Assembly (NCBI GenBank): GCA_030452365.1
Contig: JAKDMK010000044.1
Location: forward strand, 1 to 10,919
Direction: 5' to 3'
DNA from: Nitrococcus sp.
GTDB lineage: Bacteria > Pseudomonadota > Gammaproteobacteria > Nitrococcales > Nitrococcaceae
Length of the DNA stretch: 10,919 bases
This document shows positions 1 to 9,830 of the stretch, in pieces (the first letter of the stretch is position 1; each line of letters opens with the position of its first letter). The notes under the pieces are model-generated. The model saw only the letters and a program-made list of their open reading frames with translations, had not been told where the DNA came from and made no database searches. Both the position numbers and the translations under genes were made by a program.

Positions 1-1
1 G

Positions 2-679
2 GGGATGTATCTTCAAGCCGACTGGGTCGTGAAGGCGGTGCTGATAAGCCTCTTTTTCGCCTCCATCGTCACCTGGACGGTACTCATCGCCAAAAGCCTC
101 GAGCTTCGCAAAGCGAGCACGCGCCAACAGGCCATGCTAAAGACAATGAATGAAGCCCGTACCTTGGCAGAAGCCTCTGAACGCCTCAGGGGCGAGCGCG
201 GCGCCCCATCGACCGAACTGCTCGCCGTCGCTGCCGAGCTGAAACTCTCCGCCGACGCGCTCGACGATCGCGAAGGACTGAAGGAGCGCATCGCCTCGCG
301 TCTGGAGCGGATCGAGGCGCAGACCGGTCGAGGGATAACCAAAGGCACGGGTGTTCTCGCCACCATCGGCGCGACGGCTCCATTCGTCGGCCTGTTCGGC
401 ACCGTATGGGGCATCATGAACAGTTTTATCGACATCTCCAAAGCCCATACGACAAACCTTGCCATCGTCGCACCGGGCATCGCCGAAGCCTTGCTAGCAA
501 CGGCACTTGGGTTAGCCGCCGCCATTCCGGCCGTAGTCATCTACAACCACTTCACTCGCCGAATCGCCGCCTATAAGGCGCTAGTCGCCGACACCACAGC
601 GGCGGTGTTGCGCCTTGCCTCCCGCGATCTCAGCCGGGGCGCCGGCGGCAGGGCCGCTCTTCGCACCGTGGCGGAGTGA
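2..679 (+). CDS. exbB: TonB-system energiser ExbB, 5' end outside the window
   Basis: ExbB is the MotA/TolQ-family inner-membrane subunit that, with ExbD, uses the proton gradient to drive TonB. Counting from the ATG at 5, membrane segments lie at about residues 8-30, 115-138 and 153-178. The family signature GLFGTVWGIMNSF is at 129-141. The segment APGIAEALLATALGL carries E161 and T166, which correspond to the essential Glu176 and Thr181 of E. coli ExbB. The gene probably begins upstream. The codon before ATG5 is Gly, the base before that fits Trp, and E. coli ExbB reads WGMYQHAD at this point, about 14 residues in. There is also no room for a ribosome-binding site before ATG5. The visible part is 224 residues against 244 in E. 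coli. It is followed by exbD after 4 bases. TolQ is the main alternative, but the sequence is closer to ExbB. Confidence 0.93.
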   Translation, partial: GMYLQADWVVKAVLISLFFASIVTWTVLIAKSLELRKASTRQQAMLKTMNEARTLAEASERLRGERGAPSTELLAVAAELKLSADALDDREGLKERIASRLERIEAQTGRGITKGTGVLATIGATAPFVGLFGTVWGIMNSFIDISKAHTTNLAIVAPGIAEALLATALGLAAAIPAVVIYNHFTRRIAAYKALVADTTAAVLRLASRDLSRGAGGRAALRTVAE

Positions 680-683
680 CCAC

Positions 684-1106
684 ATGCTCAGCAGGCGCAA
701 TCATCATGATGACGATCTTGCCGAGAACCACGAGATCAATGTCACCCCTTTCATCGACGTCATGCTGGTGCTGCTCATCATTTTCATGGTGGCCGCCCCA
801 CTCGCGACCGTCGATGTCAACGTGAATCTTCCGGCCTCGACCGCCGACTACGCTCCAAGGCCGGATAAGCCGATCATTCTTACCATTAAAGCCGATCACA
901 GCCTCGTGCTCGGTGGCGATCCGGTCAGCCGCGATGCGCTGGGTGCGGCGCTCGATCACGCCGCAAAGGGCAACAAGGAAAGTCGCGTCTTTTTGCGCGC
1001 GGACAAAAGCATCGACTACGATACGCTCATGCAGACACTGAACGCGCTGCGTTCCGCCGGTTATCTCAGGATCGCTCTCGTCGGTCTCGATCAGCCCCGG
1101 CGATGA
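684..1106 (+). CDS. exbD: TonB-system proton channel subunit ExbD
   Basis: ExbD is the single-span partner of ExbB. It carries the proton-accepting aspartate and has a periplasmic domain that contacts TonB. The protein has 140 residues, close to the 141 of E. coli. A short acidic, His-rich cytoplasmic start is followed by INVTPFIDVMLVLLIIFMVA at 18-37. The aspartate is residue 25, the same number as the essential Asp25 of E. coli ExbD. The remainder (about 45-140) is the soluble periplasmic domain. I chose ATG684 because GGAG at 673-676 lies seven bases before it. The longer in-frame start at 615 would overlap exbB by 65 bases and add a low-complexity Ala/Pro leader that the family lacks. The gene is almost certainly co-transcribed with exbB. 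TolR is the alternative, less likely given the ExbB-type partner. Confidence 0.95.
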   Translation: MLSRRNHHDDDLAENHEINVTPFIDVMLVLLIIFMVAAPLATVDVNVNLPASTADYAPRPDKPIILTIKADHSLVLGGDPVSRDALGAALDHAAKGNKESRVFLRADKSIDYDTLMQTLNALRSAGYLRIALVGLDQPRR

Positions 1107-1150
1107 GCCGCCGCGGGTGCCCGACGCGGTTGCTTTAAATTGGGGGGGAT

Positions 1151-1951
1151 GTGGATATCGCGACGCTTTTCATCGCGCTGCTGCTCGGCCTGCTCGAGGG
1201 CCTGACCGAGTTCCTGCCTATCTCCAGTACCGGGCACCTAATCATCGCCGGCGATCTGCTCGGCTTCACGGGCGCGCGCGCGGCGAGCTTCAAGATCGTG
1301 ATCCAGCTCGGCGCCATCCTTGCCATCTGTTGGTTCTACCGCCACAAGCTCACCGACGTCGTTCGTGGCCTACCCGGCGATCCGTCCGCCCGGCGGTTCC
1401 TGTTGAACCTAGTGGTCGCATTCATACCAGCGGCGGTGCTGGGTTTGCTGTTTCACGACGTCATCAAGCAGTTTCTTTTTTCTCCGGTGGTGGTCGCGAC
1501 GGCGTTGATCGTCGGCGGCGTGGTCATCCTGCTCATCGAACGGCAGGTGCACCGCGTCAGGGTCGAGACCGTCGATGAGACTGGCTGGCGCGATGCGCTA
1601 AAGATCGGCATCGCCCAGACGGCGGCCTTGATCCCGGGCGTGTCACGCTCTGGCGCGACTATCATGGGTGGACTTGTTGGCGGCCTGTCGCGGCGAGCAG
1701 CGACCGAGTTTTCTTTTTTTCTGGCCATCCCCGTCATGTTCGCCGCGACGGCGTTCGATCTGTTCCAATCCTGGGACATCCTGCGCCCGGACGATCTGTT
1801 GGTGTTCTTGACCGGCTTCGTGGCGGCGTTCGCAAGTGCATTCGTTGCGGTTCGCTTCTTGCTGCAATACATCTCCAACCACGACTTCACCGTATTCGCC
1901 TGGTACCGGATTGTGCTCGGTGCGCTGGCGCTGTGGTATTACATGTCATAA
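1151..1951 (+). CDS. uppP: Undecaprenyl-diphosphate phosphatase UppP (BacA)
   Basis: UppP dephosphorylates undecaprenyl diphosphate to undecaprenyl phosphate at the membrane, recycling the carrier for peptidoglycan and other glycans. Overexpression in E. coli gives bacitracin resistance. The protein has 266 residues (E. coli 273) and is almost entirely hydrophobic helices. The first active-site motif is [15 protein letters not shown] at 15-29, with E16, E20, S26 and H29. The second is [10 protein letters not shown] at 162-171, with R166 matching the essential arginine of the family. The start is a GTG, since the family begins 13-15 residues before the EGLTEFLP motif and no ATG is available in frame. 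A run of seven G at 1142-1148 is the only Shine-Dalgarno candidate. The 44-bp gap after exbD and the shared strand suggest one transcript. Confidence 0.96.
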   Translation: MDIATLFIALLLGLLEGLTEFLPISSTGHLIIAGDLLGFTGARAASFKIVIQLGAILAICWFYRHKLTDVVRGLPGDPSARRFLLNLVVAFIPAAVLGLLFHDVIKQFLFSPVVVATALIVGGVVILLIERQVHRVRVETVDETGWRDALKIGIAQTAALIPGVSRSGATIMGGLVGGLSRRAATEFSFFLAIPVMFAATAFDLFQSWDILRPDDLLVFLTGFVAAFASAFVAVRFLLQYISNHDFTVFAWYRIVLGALALWYYMS

Positions 1952-2135
1952 GCAAAGACATGCTACCCCGGCTCATCCACTACGGGAGATCTGGGGCTCA
2001 GTGCACGCCTAGGACACCCAAGAAGCCCGGGATTCTGAGAACAACCACACAGTGTATGGGCGCTCGGTCAGGGATCATTGTCTTCGCCTGCGGCACGCGG
2101 CGGCGGCTTTGCGATTCCGGGTATGAGGCGTTCGA
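1952..2135. other. Intergenic region between uppP and motA
   Basis: This 184-bp stretch holds no convincing gene. The GAGGCG at 2125-2130, six bases before the motA ATG, is its likely ribosome-binding site. I looked for a flagellar sigma28 promoter (TAAAGTTT, 11 bases, GCCGATAA) and a sigma70 promoter. The nearest sigma28-like match, around CAAAGACA just after the uppP stop, agrees in only about half the positions. No hairpin with a T-run is visible, so read-through from uppP into motA remains possible. Confidence 0.5.
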
Positions 2136-3008
2136 ATGCTTATCCTCTTTGGCTATGTGATGGTCATCGGCGCCGTCGGTGGCGGTTTCCTATTGGCCGG
2201 CGGTCATCTCGGCGTGCTGCTCCAGCCGGTGGAATTTTTGATCATCGGCGGCACGGCCGGCGCGGCGTTCTTGATGAGCTCGGGCGGCGACACGCTCAAG
2301 GCCACTGCGCGCGGAGTGACCGCGGTGTTGAAAGGCTCGCCCTTTAACAAGGTGCTGTACATGGAGACCCTGACGATGATCAGTGAGCTCGCCGCGAAAG
2401 CGCGCCTCGATGGCCTGCTCGCTATCGAAGCCGACGTGGAGAACCCCGCAGAGAGCCCGATATTCCAGAAGGCCAGTCGAGTGAGTGCCGACCCTCACGC
2501 CATGGAGTTCCTTACCGATTACCTGCGGATAATCACCAGCGGTCAGCTCAACCCGCACGAGATGGATACTCTGATGGATCTGGAGATCGAAACCCATCAC
2601 AACGAGGCGATGAGACCGGTGGACGCGTTGCGCAAGATGGCCGATGGGCTGCCGGCCTTTGGCATTGTGGCGGCCGTGCTAGGCGTGGTCCACACCATGC
2701 AATCGGTAGATCAACCGCCGGCGGTGCTGGGCCAGCTTATCGCCGCCGCGCTGGTGGGCACCTTTCTCGGCATCCTGCTCGGCTACGGCTTCGTTGCCCC
2801 GGTTGCGAACCTAATGGAGCAGCGCGCCGCGGCGGCGGGGAAATATCTGGAATGCCTCAAGGCAGGGCTTATGGCACTGGTCACCGGTGCGGCGCCGGCC
2901 ACCGCCGTAGAGTACGCCCGCAAGGTGATCTACTCCAGCCAGCGGCCGGGCTTTCTTGAGCTGGAGGAGCACCTGCGGCAGCAGAAGAGTGGAGAAGGCC
3001 TACCATGA
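2136..3008 (+). CDS. motA: Flagellar motor stator protein MotA
   Basis: MotA is the multi-pass inner-membrane half of the flagellar stator. With MotB it conducts protons and pushes on FliG in the rotor. The protein has 290 residues (E. coli 295) and matches the E. coli type along its length, from MLILFGY at the start to an ELEEHLRQ-type tail. The functional residues fall on the E. coli numbers: R90 and E98 in the cytoplasmic loop, which contact FliG, and P173 (in LPAFGIVAAVLGVVH) and P222. Membrane segments are at about 3-22, 31-48, 172-192 and 200-222. It starts at ATG2136 behind GAGGCG at 2125-2130. It overlaps motB by 4 bp (ATGA), implying translational coupling. No chemotaxis or flagellin genes are visible beside it. 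E. coli-type stators use protons; the sequence gives no sign of sodium use. Confidence 0.97.
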   Translation: MLILFGYVMVIGAVGGGFLLAGGHLGVLLQPVEFLIIGGTAGAAFLMSSGGDTLKATARGVTAVLKGSPFNKVLYMETLTMISELAAKARLDGLLAIEADVENPAESPIFQKASRVSADPHAMEFLTDYLRIITSGQLNPHEMDTLMDLEIETHHNEAMRPVDALRKMADGLPAFGIVAAVLGVVHTMQSVDQPPAVLGQLIAAALVGTFLGILLGYGFVAPVANLMEQRAAAAGKYLECLKAGLMALVTGAAPATAVEYARKVIYSSQRPGFLELEEHLRQQKSGEGLP

Positions 3009-3895
3009 GCCCGGATTCTAAGCCTCCTGTCATCATCAAAAAGGTCAAAAGGGCCGCTCATGCGCACCACGGCGGCGCCTGGAAGGTGGCCTATGCCGAC
3101 TTCGTCACCGCGATGATGACCTTCTTTCTGTTGATGTGGCTGCTGGGCTCGACCACCGAGGCGCAGCTGCATGGCATCGCCGAATACTTCCAGAACCCCT
3201 ACCATACCTCGCTCTCCGGTGGCAAAACCTCGGGCGACACCACCAGCGTTCTGAAGGGCGGCGGTCCGGACATCAGCAAGGACTTCGGTCAGGTCAATCT
3301 CGGCGACAGCGAGGCCACGCTGAGCCGCAAGCACGCTGGGGACAGCGATCTGGCGCTGCTGCAGGCGCTCAATACCAGTCTGCGTCAGGCGAAAGAGCAG
3401 AGCCCGCTGCTGCATGAGTTTCGCGACCAGATCAAGATCGATTTCGCCCACGATGGGCTGCGCATCCAACTCGTCGATAACCAGCACCGACCCATGTTTG
3501 CGCTCGGAAGCGAGGCGCTCAAGCCTTACGCCGAACGCATTCTTACCCAGCTCACTCCGCTGATTGCCAAACTACCCAACAGCATCACTATCATCGGCCA
3601 CACCGATGCCAGGCCCTATGCCAGCAACGGGCGTAATTACAGTAATTGGGAGCTGTCCGCGGGGCGCGCTAATTCCGCCCGCCGCGCCATGCTCGCGGCA
3701 GGTTTATCGGAGAACCAGGTGAGAAGGGTATCCGGAATGGCAGCGGAGCTGCCCTTCGACGTGGCGCACCCACGCGCGCCCGTCAACCGGCGCATCGCCA
3801 TCATCGTGCTCAACGCGCAGGCCGAGCAGTCCCTCGCAAGCGGCAGCGCCGACAAAAGCCAAGAGCTACAAACACTGATCACGGCCAGCCGGTAG
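3005..3895 (+). CDS. motB: Flagellar motor stator protein MotB
   Basis: MotB is the single-span stator subunit that carries the proton-binding aspartate and anchors the stator to peptidoglycan. The protein has 296 residues (E. coli 308). A basic cytoplasmic tail (K12, K13, K15, R16) leads into the membrane segment GGAWKVAYADFVTAMMTFFL at 23-42. In it D32 has the same number as the essential Asp32 of E. coli. The plug and linker run from about 50 to 145. The OmpA/Pal-type peptidoglycan-binding domain covers about 150-270, with IIGHTDARPY at 196-205 (D201) and ELSAGRANSARRAML at 216-230 (R221). The start overlaps the motA stop. GGAGAAGG at 2991-2998 is a good ribosome-binding site. The gene ends 107 bp from the convergent secF. 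Confidence 0.97.
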   Translation: MSPDSKPPVIIKKVKRAAHAHHGGAWKVAYADFVTAMMTFFLLMWLLGSTTEAQLHGIAEYFQNPYHTSLSGGKTSGDTTSVLKGGGPDISKDFGQVNLGDSEATLSRKHAGDSDLALLQALNTSLRQAKEQSPLLHEFRDQIKIDFAHDGLRIQLVDNQHRPMFALGSEALKPYAERILTQLTPLIAKLPNSITIIGHTDARPYASNGRNYSNWELSAGRANSARRAMLAAGLSENQVRRVSGMAAELPFDVAHPRAPVNRRIAIIVLNAQAEQSLASGSADKSQELQTLITASR

Positions 3896-4002
3896 AATCG
3901 CTCCGAGCAGGAGTAGCGCTGAGCGCATAGCGGCTCGAGTATCACTTCCCCTTTGCAAGCGTCAGCCGCGAAAGCCGAAGACTGATGCCAGGCGATAGCG
4001 GG
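3896..4002. other. Convergent gap between motB and secF, with a short hairpin
   Basis: The 3' ends of motB (plus) and secF (minus) face each other here. A 7-bp inverted repeat, AGCGGGT and ACCCGCT, lies at 3997-4003 and 4007-4013 with a 3-base loop, and the secF stop codon begins inside it. Neither strand has a T-run after it, so it is a weak candidate for a shared terminator. A second loose pairing, CGAGC near 3902 with GCTCG near 3933, is also possible. No gene fits in the gap. Confidence 0.35.
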
Positions 4003-4935
4003 TCAAACCCGCTCTTCGATCTCCGCGCCTTCCTTTCTCGGCGGCATCATGTCCGCCTTGCTTATACCGAGCGTGAGCGCGGCGGCGCTGGCGATGTAGA
4101 CCGTAGAGTAGGCGCCGGCGATTACACCCACGATCATGGCCAGCGAAAAACCGGCGATGAGCTCAGGCCCGAGCACGTAGAGCACCACCGACACCGCTAG
4201 CGTTATGCCTCCGGTCATCAGGGTGCGCGAGAGGGTCTGGTTGATGGAGATATTGGCGATTTCCACCGACGTGCGTTTGCGCAGGCGCGCGAAATTCTCG
4301 CGGATACGGTCGAATATCACTATGGTGTCGTTGACCGAGTAGCCGATGATCGCGAGCACCGCGGCCAGCACCGTGAGATCGAACTCGAGTTGCAATACCG
4401 AGAAGAAGCCGATGGTGACGACGACGTCATGGATCAGCGCCAGGATCGCGCCAGCGGCAAAGCGGTACTCGAAGCGGAAGGCGGTGTAGACCAGAATGCC
4501 GATAATGGCGTAGAGCATTGCCAAACCACCCTTGGTGGTCAGCTCCTCGCCCACCTGTGGTCCGACGAACACCACGCGCTGAAGCTCCGGGTTCCCCCCG
4601 CCGGTCCGCAAGGCTTGCAATACTTGCTCACTCACCTGCTGCGCCTCGCCATGTTCCGGCGCGAGGCGGATGACCACGTCCTGGGCGCTGCCGAAGTACT
4701 GCGCCACGGCATCGGGGAAGCCGGCCTCTCCCAGAGTCGCGCGCACGCCGTCCAACTCCACCGGTTGCGGATAATGGAGCTCCACCAACGTGCCGCCGGT
4801 GAAGTCGAGTCCGAAGTTGAGGCCTTGAATTGCCAGGGAGACGACCGAGATCAGGATCAGCAGCGCGGAGAGTATCGCCGCCGGACGGCTCTGGCCGATG
4901 AAATCAATGTGCGTCTCGCGCTTGAGGATTTGCAT
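4003..4935 (-). CDS. secF: Protein translocase subunit SecF
   Basis: SecF is the C-terminal half of the SecD/SecF membrane complex. It uses the proton gradient to help pull exported proteins out of the SecYEG channel on the periplasmic side. The protein has 310 residues (E. coli 323). It has a first membrane segment at about 17-36, the GLDFTGGT motif at 42-49, a periplasmic domain to about 130, then five membrane segments to about 291. The conserved GYSVNDTIVIFDRIRENF stretch at 198-215 includes D203, which corresponds to an aspartate implicated in proton coupling. The MPPRKEG-type tail is cytoplasmic. It starts 15 bases after the secD stop, with only a weak GGAA as ribosome-binding site, so translation is probably coupled to secD. 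Confidence 0.97.
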   Translation of the reverse strand: MQILKRETHIDFIGQSRPAAILSALLILISVVSLAIQGLNFGLDFTGGTLVELHYPQPVELDGVRATLGEAGFPDAVAQYFGSAQDVVIRLAPEHGEAQQVSEQVLQALRTGGGNPELQRVVFVGPQVGEELTTKGGLAMLYAIIGILVYTAFRFEYRFAAGAILALIHDVVVTIGFFSVLQLEFDLTVLAAVLAIIGYSVNDTIVIFDRIRENFARLRKRTSVEIANISINQTLSRTLMTGGITLAVSVVLYVLGPELIAGFSLAMIVGVIAGAYSTVYIASAAALTLGISKADMMPPRKEGAEIEERV

Positions 4936-4950
4936 CAGGTCATTCCGTAA

Positions 4951-6810
4951 TTAGATCTGCAGGCGCACGCCGCGCCGACCGCCGTAGACCAGGTTGGCCA
5001 GCGCTCGCGTGCCCATGATGGCAGTGAACATGGAAGCCGCGACACCGATCGACAGCGTCACCGCGAATCCCTTGATAGGGCCGGTACCGAAGAGGAACAA
5101 CAACACAGCCGCCATTAAGACCGTGATGTTGCCGTCGAAGATGGCCGAGAATGCGCGCTCGTATCCCGCGGCGATAGCAGCCTGGGGGCTGGCGCCGGCT
5201 CGGAGCTCTTCGCGTATGCGCTCGTAGATGAGCACGTTGGCATCTACCGCCATGGCGATGGAAAGCGCGATACCGGCGATCCCGGGCAAGGTCAATGTCG
5301 CCTGCAGCAGCGAAAGAATTGCTATTGTGAAGACTAGGTTGGCGAGCAGCGCGGCATCGGCGAAGAGGCCGAACACCCGGTAGTAGGCCGCCAGAAACAG
5401 CGCCACCACTAGAAAACTCACCACCGCCGCGATAAAGCCCTGCTCGATATTCTGCTGGCCGAGGCTGGGCCCAATGGTGCGCTCCTCGACGATGGTAATT
5501 GGTGCGGCGAGAGAACCGGCCCGCAACAGCAGAGCGAGATTGTGGGCGGCGTGCGAGCTATCCAGACCCGTAATCCGGAACCGGCTGCCGAGCGGCTCCT
5601 GGATCTGGGCCACGTTGATCACCTCCTCGCTGCGGCTGCGTATTCTCTTGGTCTCGCCATCGACTGTCCGTGTCTGGGTTTGGTTTTCGATGAACACCAC
5701 TCCCATAAAGTCCTTGACATGCTCGGAGGTAAAATCATTCATGATCTTGCCGCCGGCGCCGTTGAGCCGGATCGTCACCTCGGGGCCACCAGTCTGCTGA
5801 TCGAAACCCGCCTGGGCGTCGGTGATGAACTTACCGGTGAGGATGGTGTCGCGCTTGAGCACTACATAGCCGCCGTCGCGCTTGGGATAGACCCTGCTAT
5901 CAGGTGGCACCGGCTGATCAGCCCCGCCCCGATTAGGGAAGTAGCTCATGTTCACCAGATGGAACTCGAGGGTTGCCGTCGTGCCCAGGATGTCCTTTGC
6001 GCGTGCGGTATCCTGCACGCCAGGAAGCTCGACGACGATGTGATTCTTGCCCTGGCGCTGGATCACCGGCTCCGCCACCCCCAGCTCGTTGACCCGGTTG
6101 CGCAAGGTGGTAATGTTCTGCTGCACGGCCAGATCTGCGATTTCCTGTGCCTCACTCTCCGGTAGCAGCGCCGTCAGCAGATACTTGCCGTTTCGCACAT
6201 CGGAGTTGAAGGTCAGCTCCGGATACTCGTTGCGCAGCAACTGAACGGCTTCCTCACGCACAGGCACCTCACTAAAGGCGATTTGCACGCTAAGATCGTT
6301 CAGCGTCACCGCCGAGTAGCGGATTCCAGCCTCGCGCAGCTGGGTACGAAAGGCGCTGACGTAGCGCTCCATGGCCTGCCTGACCGCCGCCTGAGTATCC
6401 ACCTCCATGAGAAAGTGCACGCCGCCGCGCAGGTCGAGCCCAAGATACATCGGCTGCGCATTGATGGCGCGCAGCCATTCGGGCGTGGTCGGCGCTAGGT
6501 TGAGCGCCACCGTATACTGCTGGCCCAATGCCAGCGCCACTTGGTCAGCCGCCTTGAGCTGAACCTCCGTGTTGTGGAATCGAACCATAAAGTGATTGTT
6601 GCGAACCCCGCTGCCCTTGACGGCAATCCCCTGCGCGTCAAGCAGATCGAGAATCCGCTGTTGCACCGGCTCTGCCGGTGCAACCCCCTCCTCGGTGGTG
6701 ATCTGTAGTGCCGGATCCTCACCGTAGAGGTTTGGCAATGCATAGAGAAACCCCGCCACCAGAACCACAGCGATAATAAGATACTTCCACAAGGGGTAGC
6801 GATTGGTCAT
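4951..6810 (-). CDS. secD: Protein translocase subunit SecD
   Basis: SecD pairs with SecF and supplies the large periplasmic domain that binds emerging substrate. The protein has 619 residues (E. coli 615). The first membrane segment is at about 9-26. The motif LGLDLRGGVHFLMEVD is at 123-138, and the P1-domain signature TLRNRVNELGVAEP at 235-248. The head of the periplasmic domain extends to about 445. Five C-terminal membrane segments run from 455 to about 608, containing AMAVDANVLIYERIREE at 519-535 with D523, matching the proton-relay Asp519 of E. coli. GGAG precedes the ATG by about eight bases. yajC ends 21 bases upstream and secF follows after 15 bases, the standard gammaproteobacterial order. 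SecD and SecF are separate proteins here, not the fused form found in some other bacteria. Confidence 0.98.
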   Translation of the reverse strand: MTNRYPLWKYLIIAVVLVAGFLYALPNLYGEDPALQITTEEGVAPAEPVQQRILDLLDAQGIAVKGSGVRNNHFMVRFHNTEVQLKAADQVALALGQQYTVALNLAPTTPEWLRAINAQPMYLGLDLRGGVHFLMEVDTQAAVRQAMERYVSAFRTQLREAGIRYSAVTLNDLSVQIAFSEVPVREEAVQLLRNEYPELTFNSDVRNGKYLLTALLPESEAQEIADLAVQQNITTLRNRVNELGVAEPVIQRQGKNHIVVELPGVQDTARAKDILGTTATLEFHLVNMSYFPNRGGADQPVPPDSRVYPKRDGGYVVLKRDTILTGKFITDAQAGFDQQTGGPEVTIRLNGAGGKIMNDFTSEHVKDFMGVVFIENQTQTRTVDGETKRIRSRSEEVINVAQIQEPLGSRFRITGLDSSHAAHNLALLLRAGSLAAPITIVEERTIGPSLGQQNIEQGFIAAVVSFLVVALFLAAYYRVFGLFADAALLANLVFTIAILSLLQATLTLPGIAGIALSIAMAVDANVLIYERIREELRAGASPQAAIAAGYERAFSAIFDGNITVLMAAVLLFLFGTGPIKGFAVTLSIGVAASMFTAIMGTRALANLVYGGRRGVRLQI

Positions 6811-6831
6811 GCTTGCTCCGGTAGCGGTGGC

Positions 6832-7239
6832 TCACTTGCTGGTCTTGCCGCTCTCGGTCTTGCCGCTCTCGGCCTTGCCCTTCGCGGGCGCGGCAAGCGT
6901 TTCGCCCTTCTTCACCTTCTGCTTGATCGTCCCCTTGGGCAGTATTTGGGTCACCGCGGCCTTCTGAATGCGGATCTCCACACCATCAGCAATCTCCAAG
7001 GAGGCGTAGCCCTCCCCCACGTCGGTTACCAGGCCCAACACGCCACCGCTGGTGAGCACCTCATCGCCTTTACCCAGGTTCGCCACCAGTTTCTTGTGCT
7101 CCTTGGAGCGCTTTTGCTGCGGGCGTATCAGCAGAAAGTAGAAGATGACAATCAGCGCGATCGGAAAGATCAGGCCAGCGAGGCCAGATCCCGCGACCTG
7201 ACCGTTCTGAGCCATGGCGTCGCTGATTAGGAAATCCAT
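6832..7239 (-). CDS. yajC: Sec translocon accessory protein YajC, with extended repetitive tail
   Basis: YajC is a small single-span protein that co-purifies with SecD/SecF and SecYEG; it is not essential in E. coli. The protein has 135 residues against 110 in E. coli. The membrane segment is at about 17-38 and is followed by the family signature YFLLIRPQQKRSKEHKKL at 34-51 and a soluble domain to about 103. The extra length is a Lys/Glu/Ser/Thr-rich cytoplasmic tail from about 107, ending in copies of an ESGKT-like unit. The tail DNA consists of two exact 15-bp copies and one degenerate copy. ATG7239 is supported by GAGGAG about eight bases upstream. The gap to tgt is 67 bp, so yajC probably belongs to the queA-tgt transcript but could have its own promoter. 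Confidence 0.95.
   Translation of the reverse strand: MDFLISDAMAQNGQVAGSGLAGLIFPIALIVIFYFLLIRPQQKRSKEHKKLVANLGKGDEVLTSGGVLGLVTDVGEGYASLEIADGVEIRIQKAAVTQILPKGTIKQKVKKGETLAAPAKGKAESGKTESGKTSK
6841..6885 (-). repeat. 15-bp tandem repeat inside the yajC 3' end
   Basis: On the plus strand GGTCTTGCCGCTCTC occurs at 6841-6855 and again, exactly, at 6856-6870. A third, degenerate copy is at 6871-6885 (GGCCTTGCCCTTCGC). Each unit encodes five residues, so copy-number change keeps the reading frame and would only lengthen or shorten the charged tail of YajC. Confidence 0.85.
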
Positions 7240-7306
7240 ATGTTAAGCTCCTCATCGCTGAAACGGCGGAATGGATGCGTACCCGTGAAGAAAGCTCAGC
7301 ATTATG

Positions 7307-9453
<2,147 letters not shown>

Positions 9454-9472
9454 AGAGGGAGGAAAGATCCAG

Positions 9473-9478
9473 ATTCTA
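9473..9478 (-). promoter_or_regulatory. Possible -10 box of the queA operon
   Basis: On the minus strand the hexamer TAGAAT matches TATAAT at five of six positions. No good -35 hexamer lies 16-18 bases upstream. Transcription from here would begin near 9466 and leave a leader of only about 13 bases before the queA ATG. This is one of few candidates in the gap and is weak. Confidence 0.3.
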
Positions 9479-9542
9479 TGACCGTGCCAGTGTACCCGTG
9501 AGACGATCGAAAAATAGCCGCGCCGATGGTATCAGCTCCGGG

Positions 9543-9569
9543 GCAACACCGCGAAATCAATTGTGTTGC
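9543..9569. repeat. Short inverted repeat in the queA/tRNA divergent gap
   Basis: GCAACAC at 9543-9549 and GTGTTGC at 9563-9569 are exact inverted copies separated by 13 bases. The position between divergent genes would suit a regulator site or a leader hairpin, but a 7-bp match in 220 bases can arise by chance. Confidence 0.3.
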
Positions 9570-9629
9570 TGCATTCTGGTCTGCTTCTTCCGTCAGCGGT
9601 CGAATCGCTGCACTTTGCGTAACGGATAG

Positions 9630-9658
9630 TTTCGACCTACCCCGGCCTGCCTTATACT
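9630..9658 (+). promoter_or_regulatory. Sigma70-like promoter of tRNA-Leu(CAA)
   Basis: TATACT at 9653-9658 is a strong -10 match, 17 bases before the mature tRNA 5' end. TTTCGA or TTCGAC around 9630-9636 is a poor -35. The bases right after the -10 are GC-rich (GCGCGG), the discriminator type typical of stable-RNA promoters under stringent control. Initiation would fall near 9665, leaving a 5' leader of about ten bases for RNase P to remove. Confidence 0.6.
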
Positions 9659-9674
9659 GCGCGGGTGTAGCAGA

Positions 9675-9761
9675 GCCGGGATGGCGGAACTGGTAGACGC
9701 GCCGGACTCAAAATCCGGTCCCCGCAAGGGGGTGCGAGTTCGACTCTCGCTCCCGGCACCA
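9675..9761 (+). tRNA. tRNA-Leu, anticodon CAA
   Basis: An 87-base class II tRNA with encoded CCA. The acceptor stem GCCGGGA (9675-9681) pairs with TCCCGGC (9751-9757), followed by discriminator A9758 and CCA. The anticodon stem CCGGA/TCCGG (9702-9706, 9714-9718) encloses loop CTCAAAA, so the anticodon is CAA (9709-9711), which reads UUG. The long variable arm is CCCC-GCAA-GGGG at 9720-9731, as expected for leucine. The T arm is GCGAG-TTCGACT-CTCGC at 9734-9750. I found no copy of its 3' end downstream in the window, so there is no sign here of an island integrated into this gene. Confidence 0.97.
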
Positions 9762-9830
9762 AAGGCTTAGAGAACATCGCCTCGAACAGCAAATTCCTCG
9801 TGTAGGCACTATGTAAGCAGCGCCGTCAAC

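Noticed and set aside
1117..1578. A 153-codon plus-strand frame overlapping uppP.
   Set aside because: It is an Arg/Pro/His-rich out-of-frame reading of uppP, which is itself certain.
1952..1990. Sigma28-type promoter ahead of motAB, based on CAAAGACA and GCTCATCC.
   Set aside because: Each half agrees with consensus at only about four of eight positions, no better than expected by chance.
1933..2347. Plus-strand frames covering the uppP-motA gap and the start of motA.
   Set aside because: They overlap uppP or motA in another frame, lack ribosome-binding sites and show no protein-like pattern.
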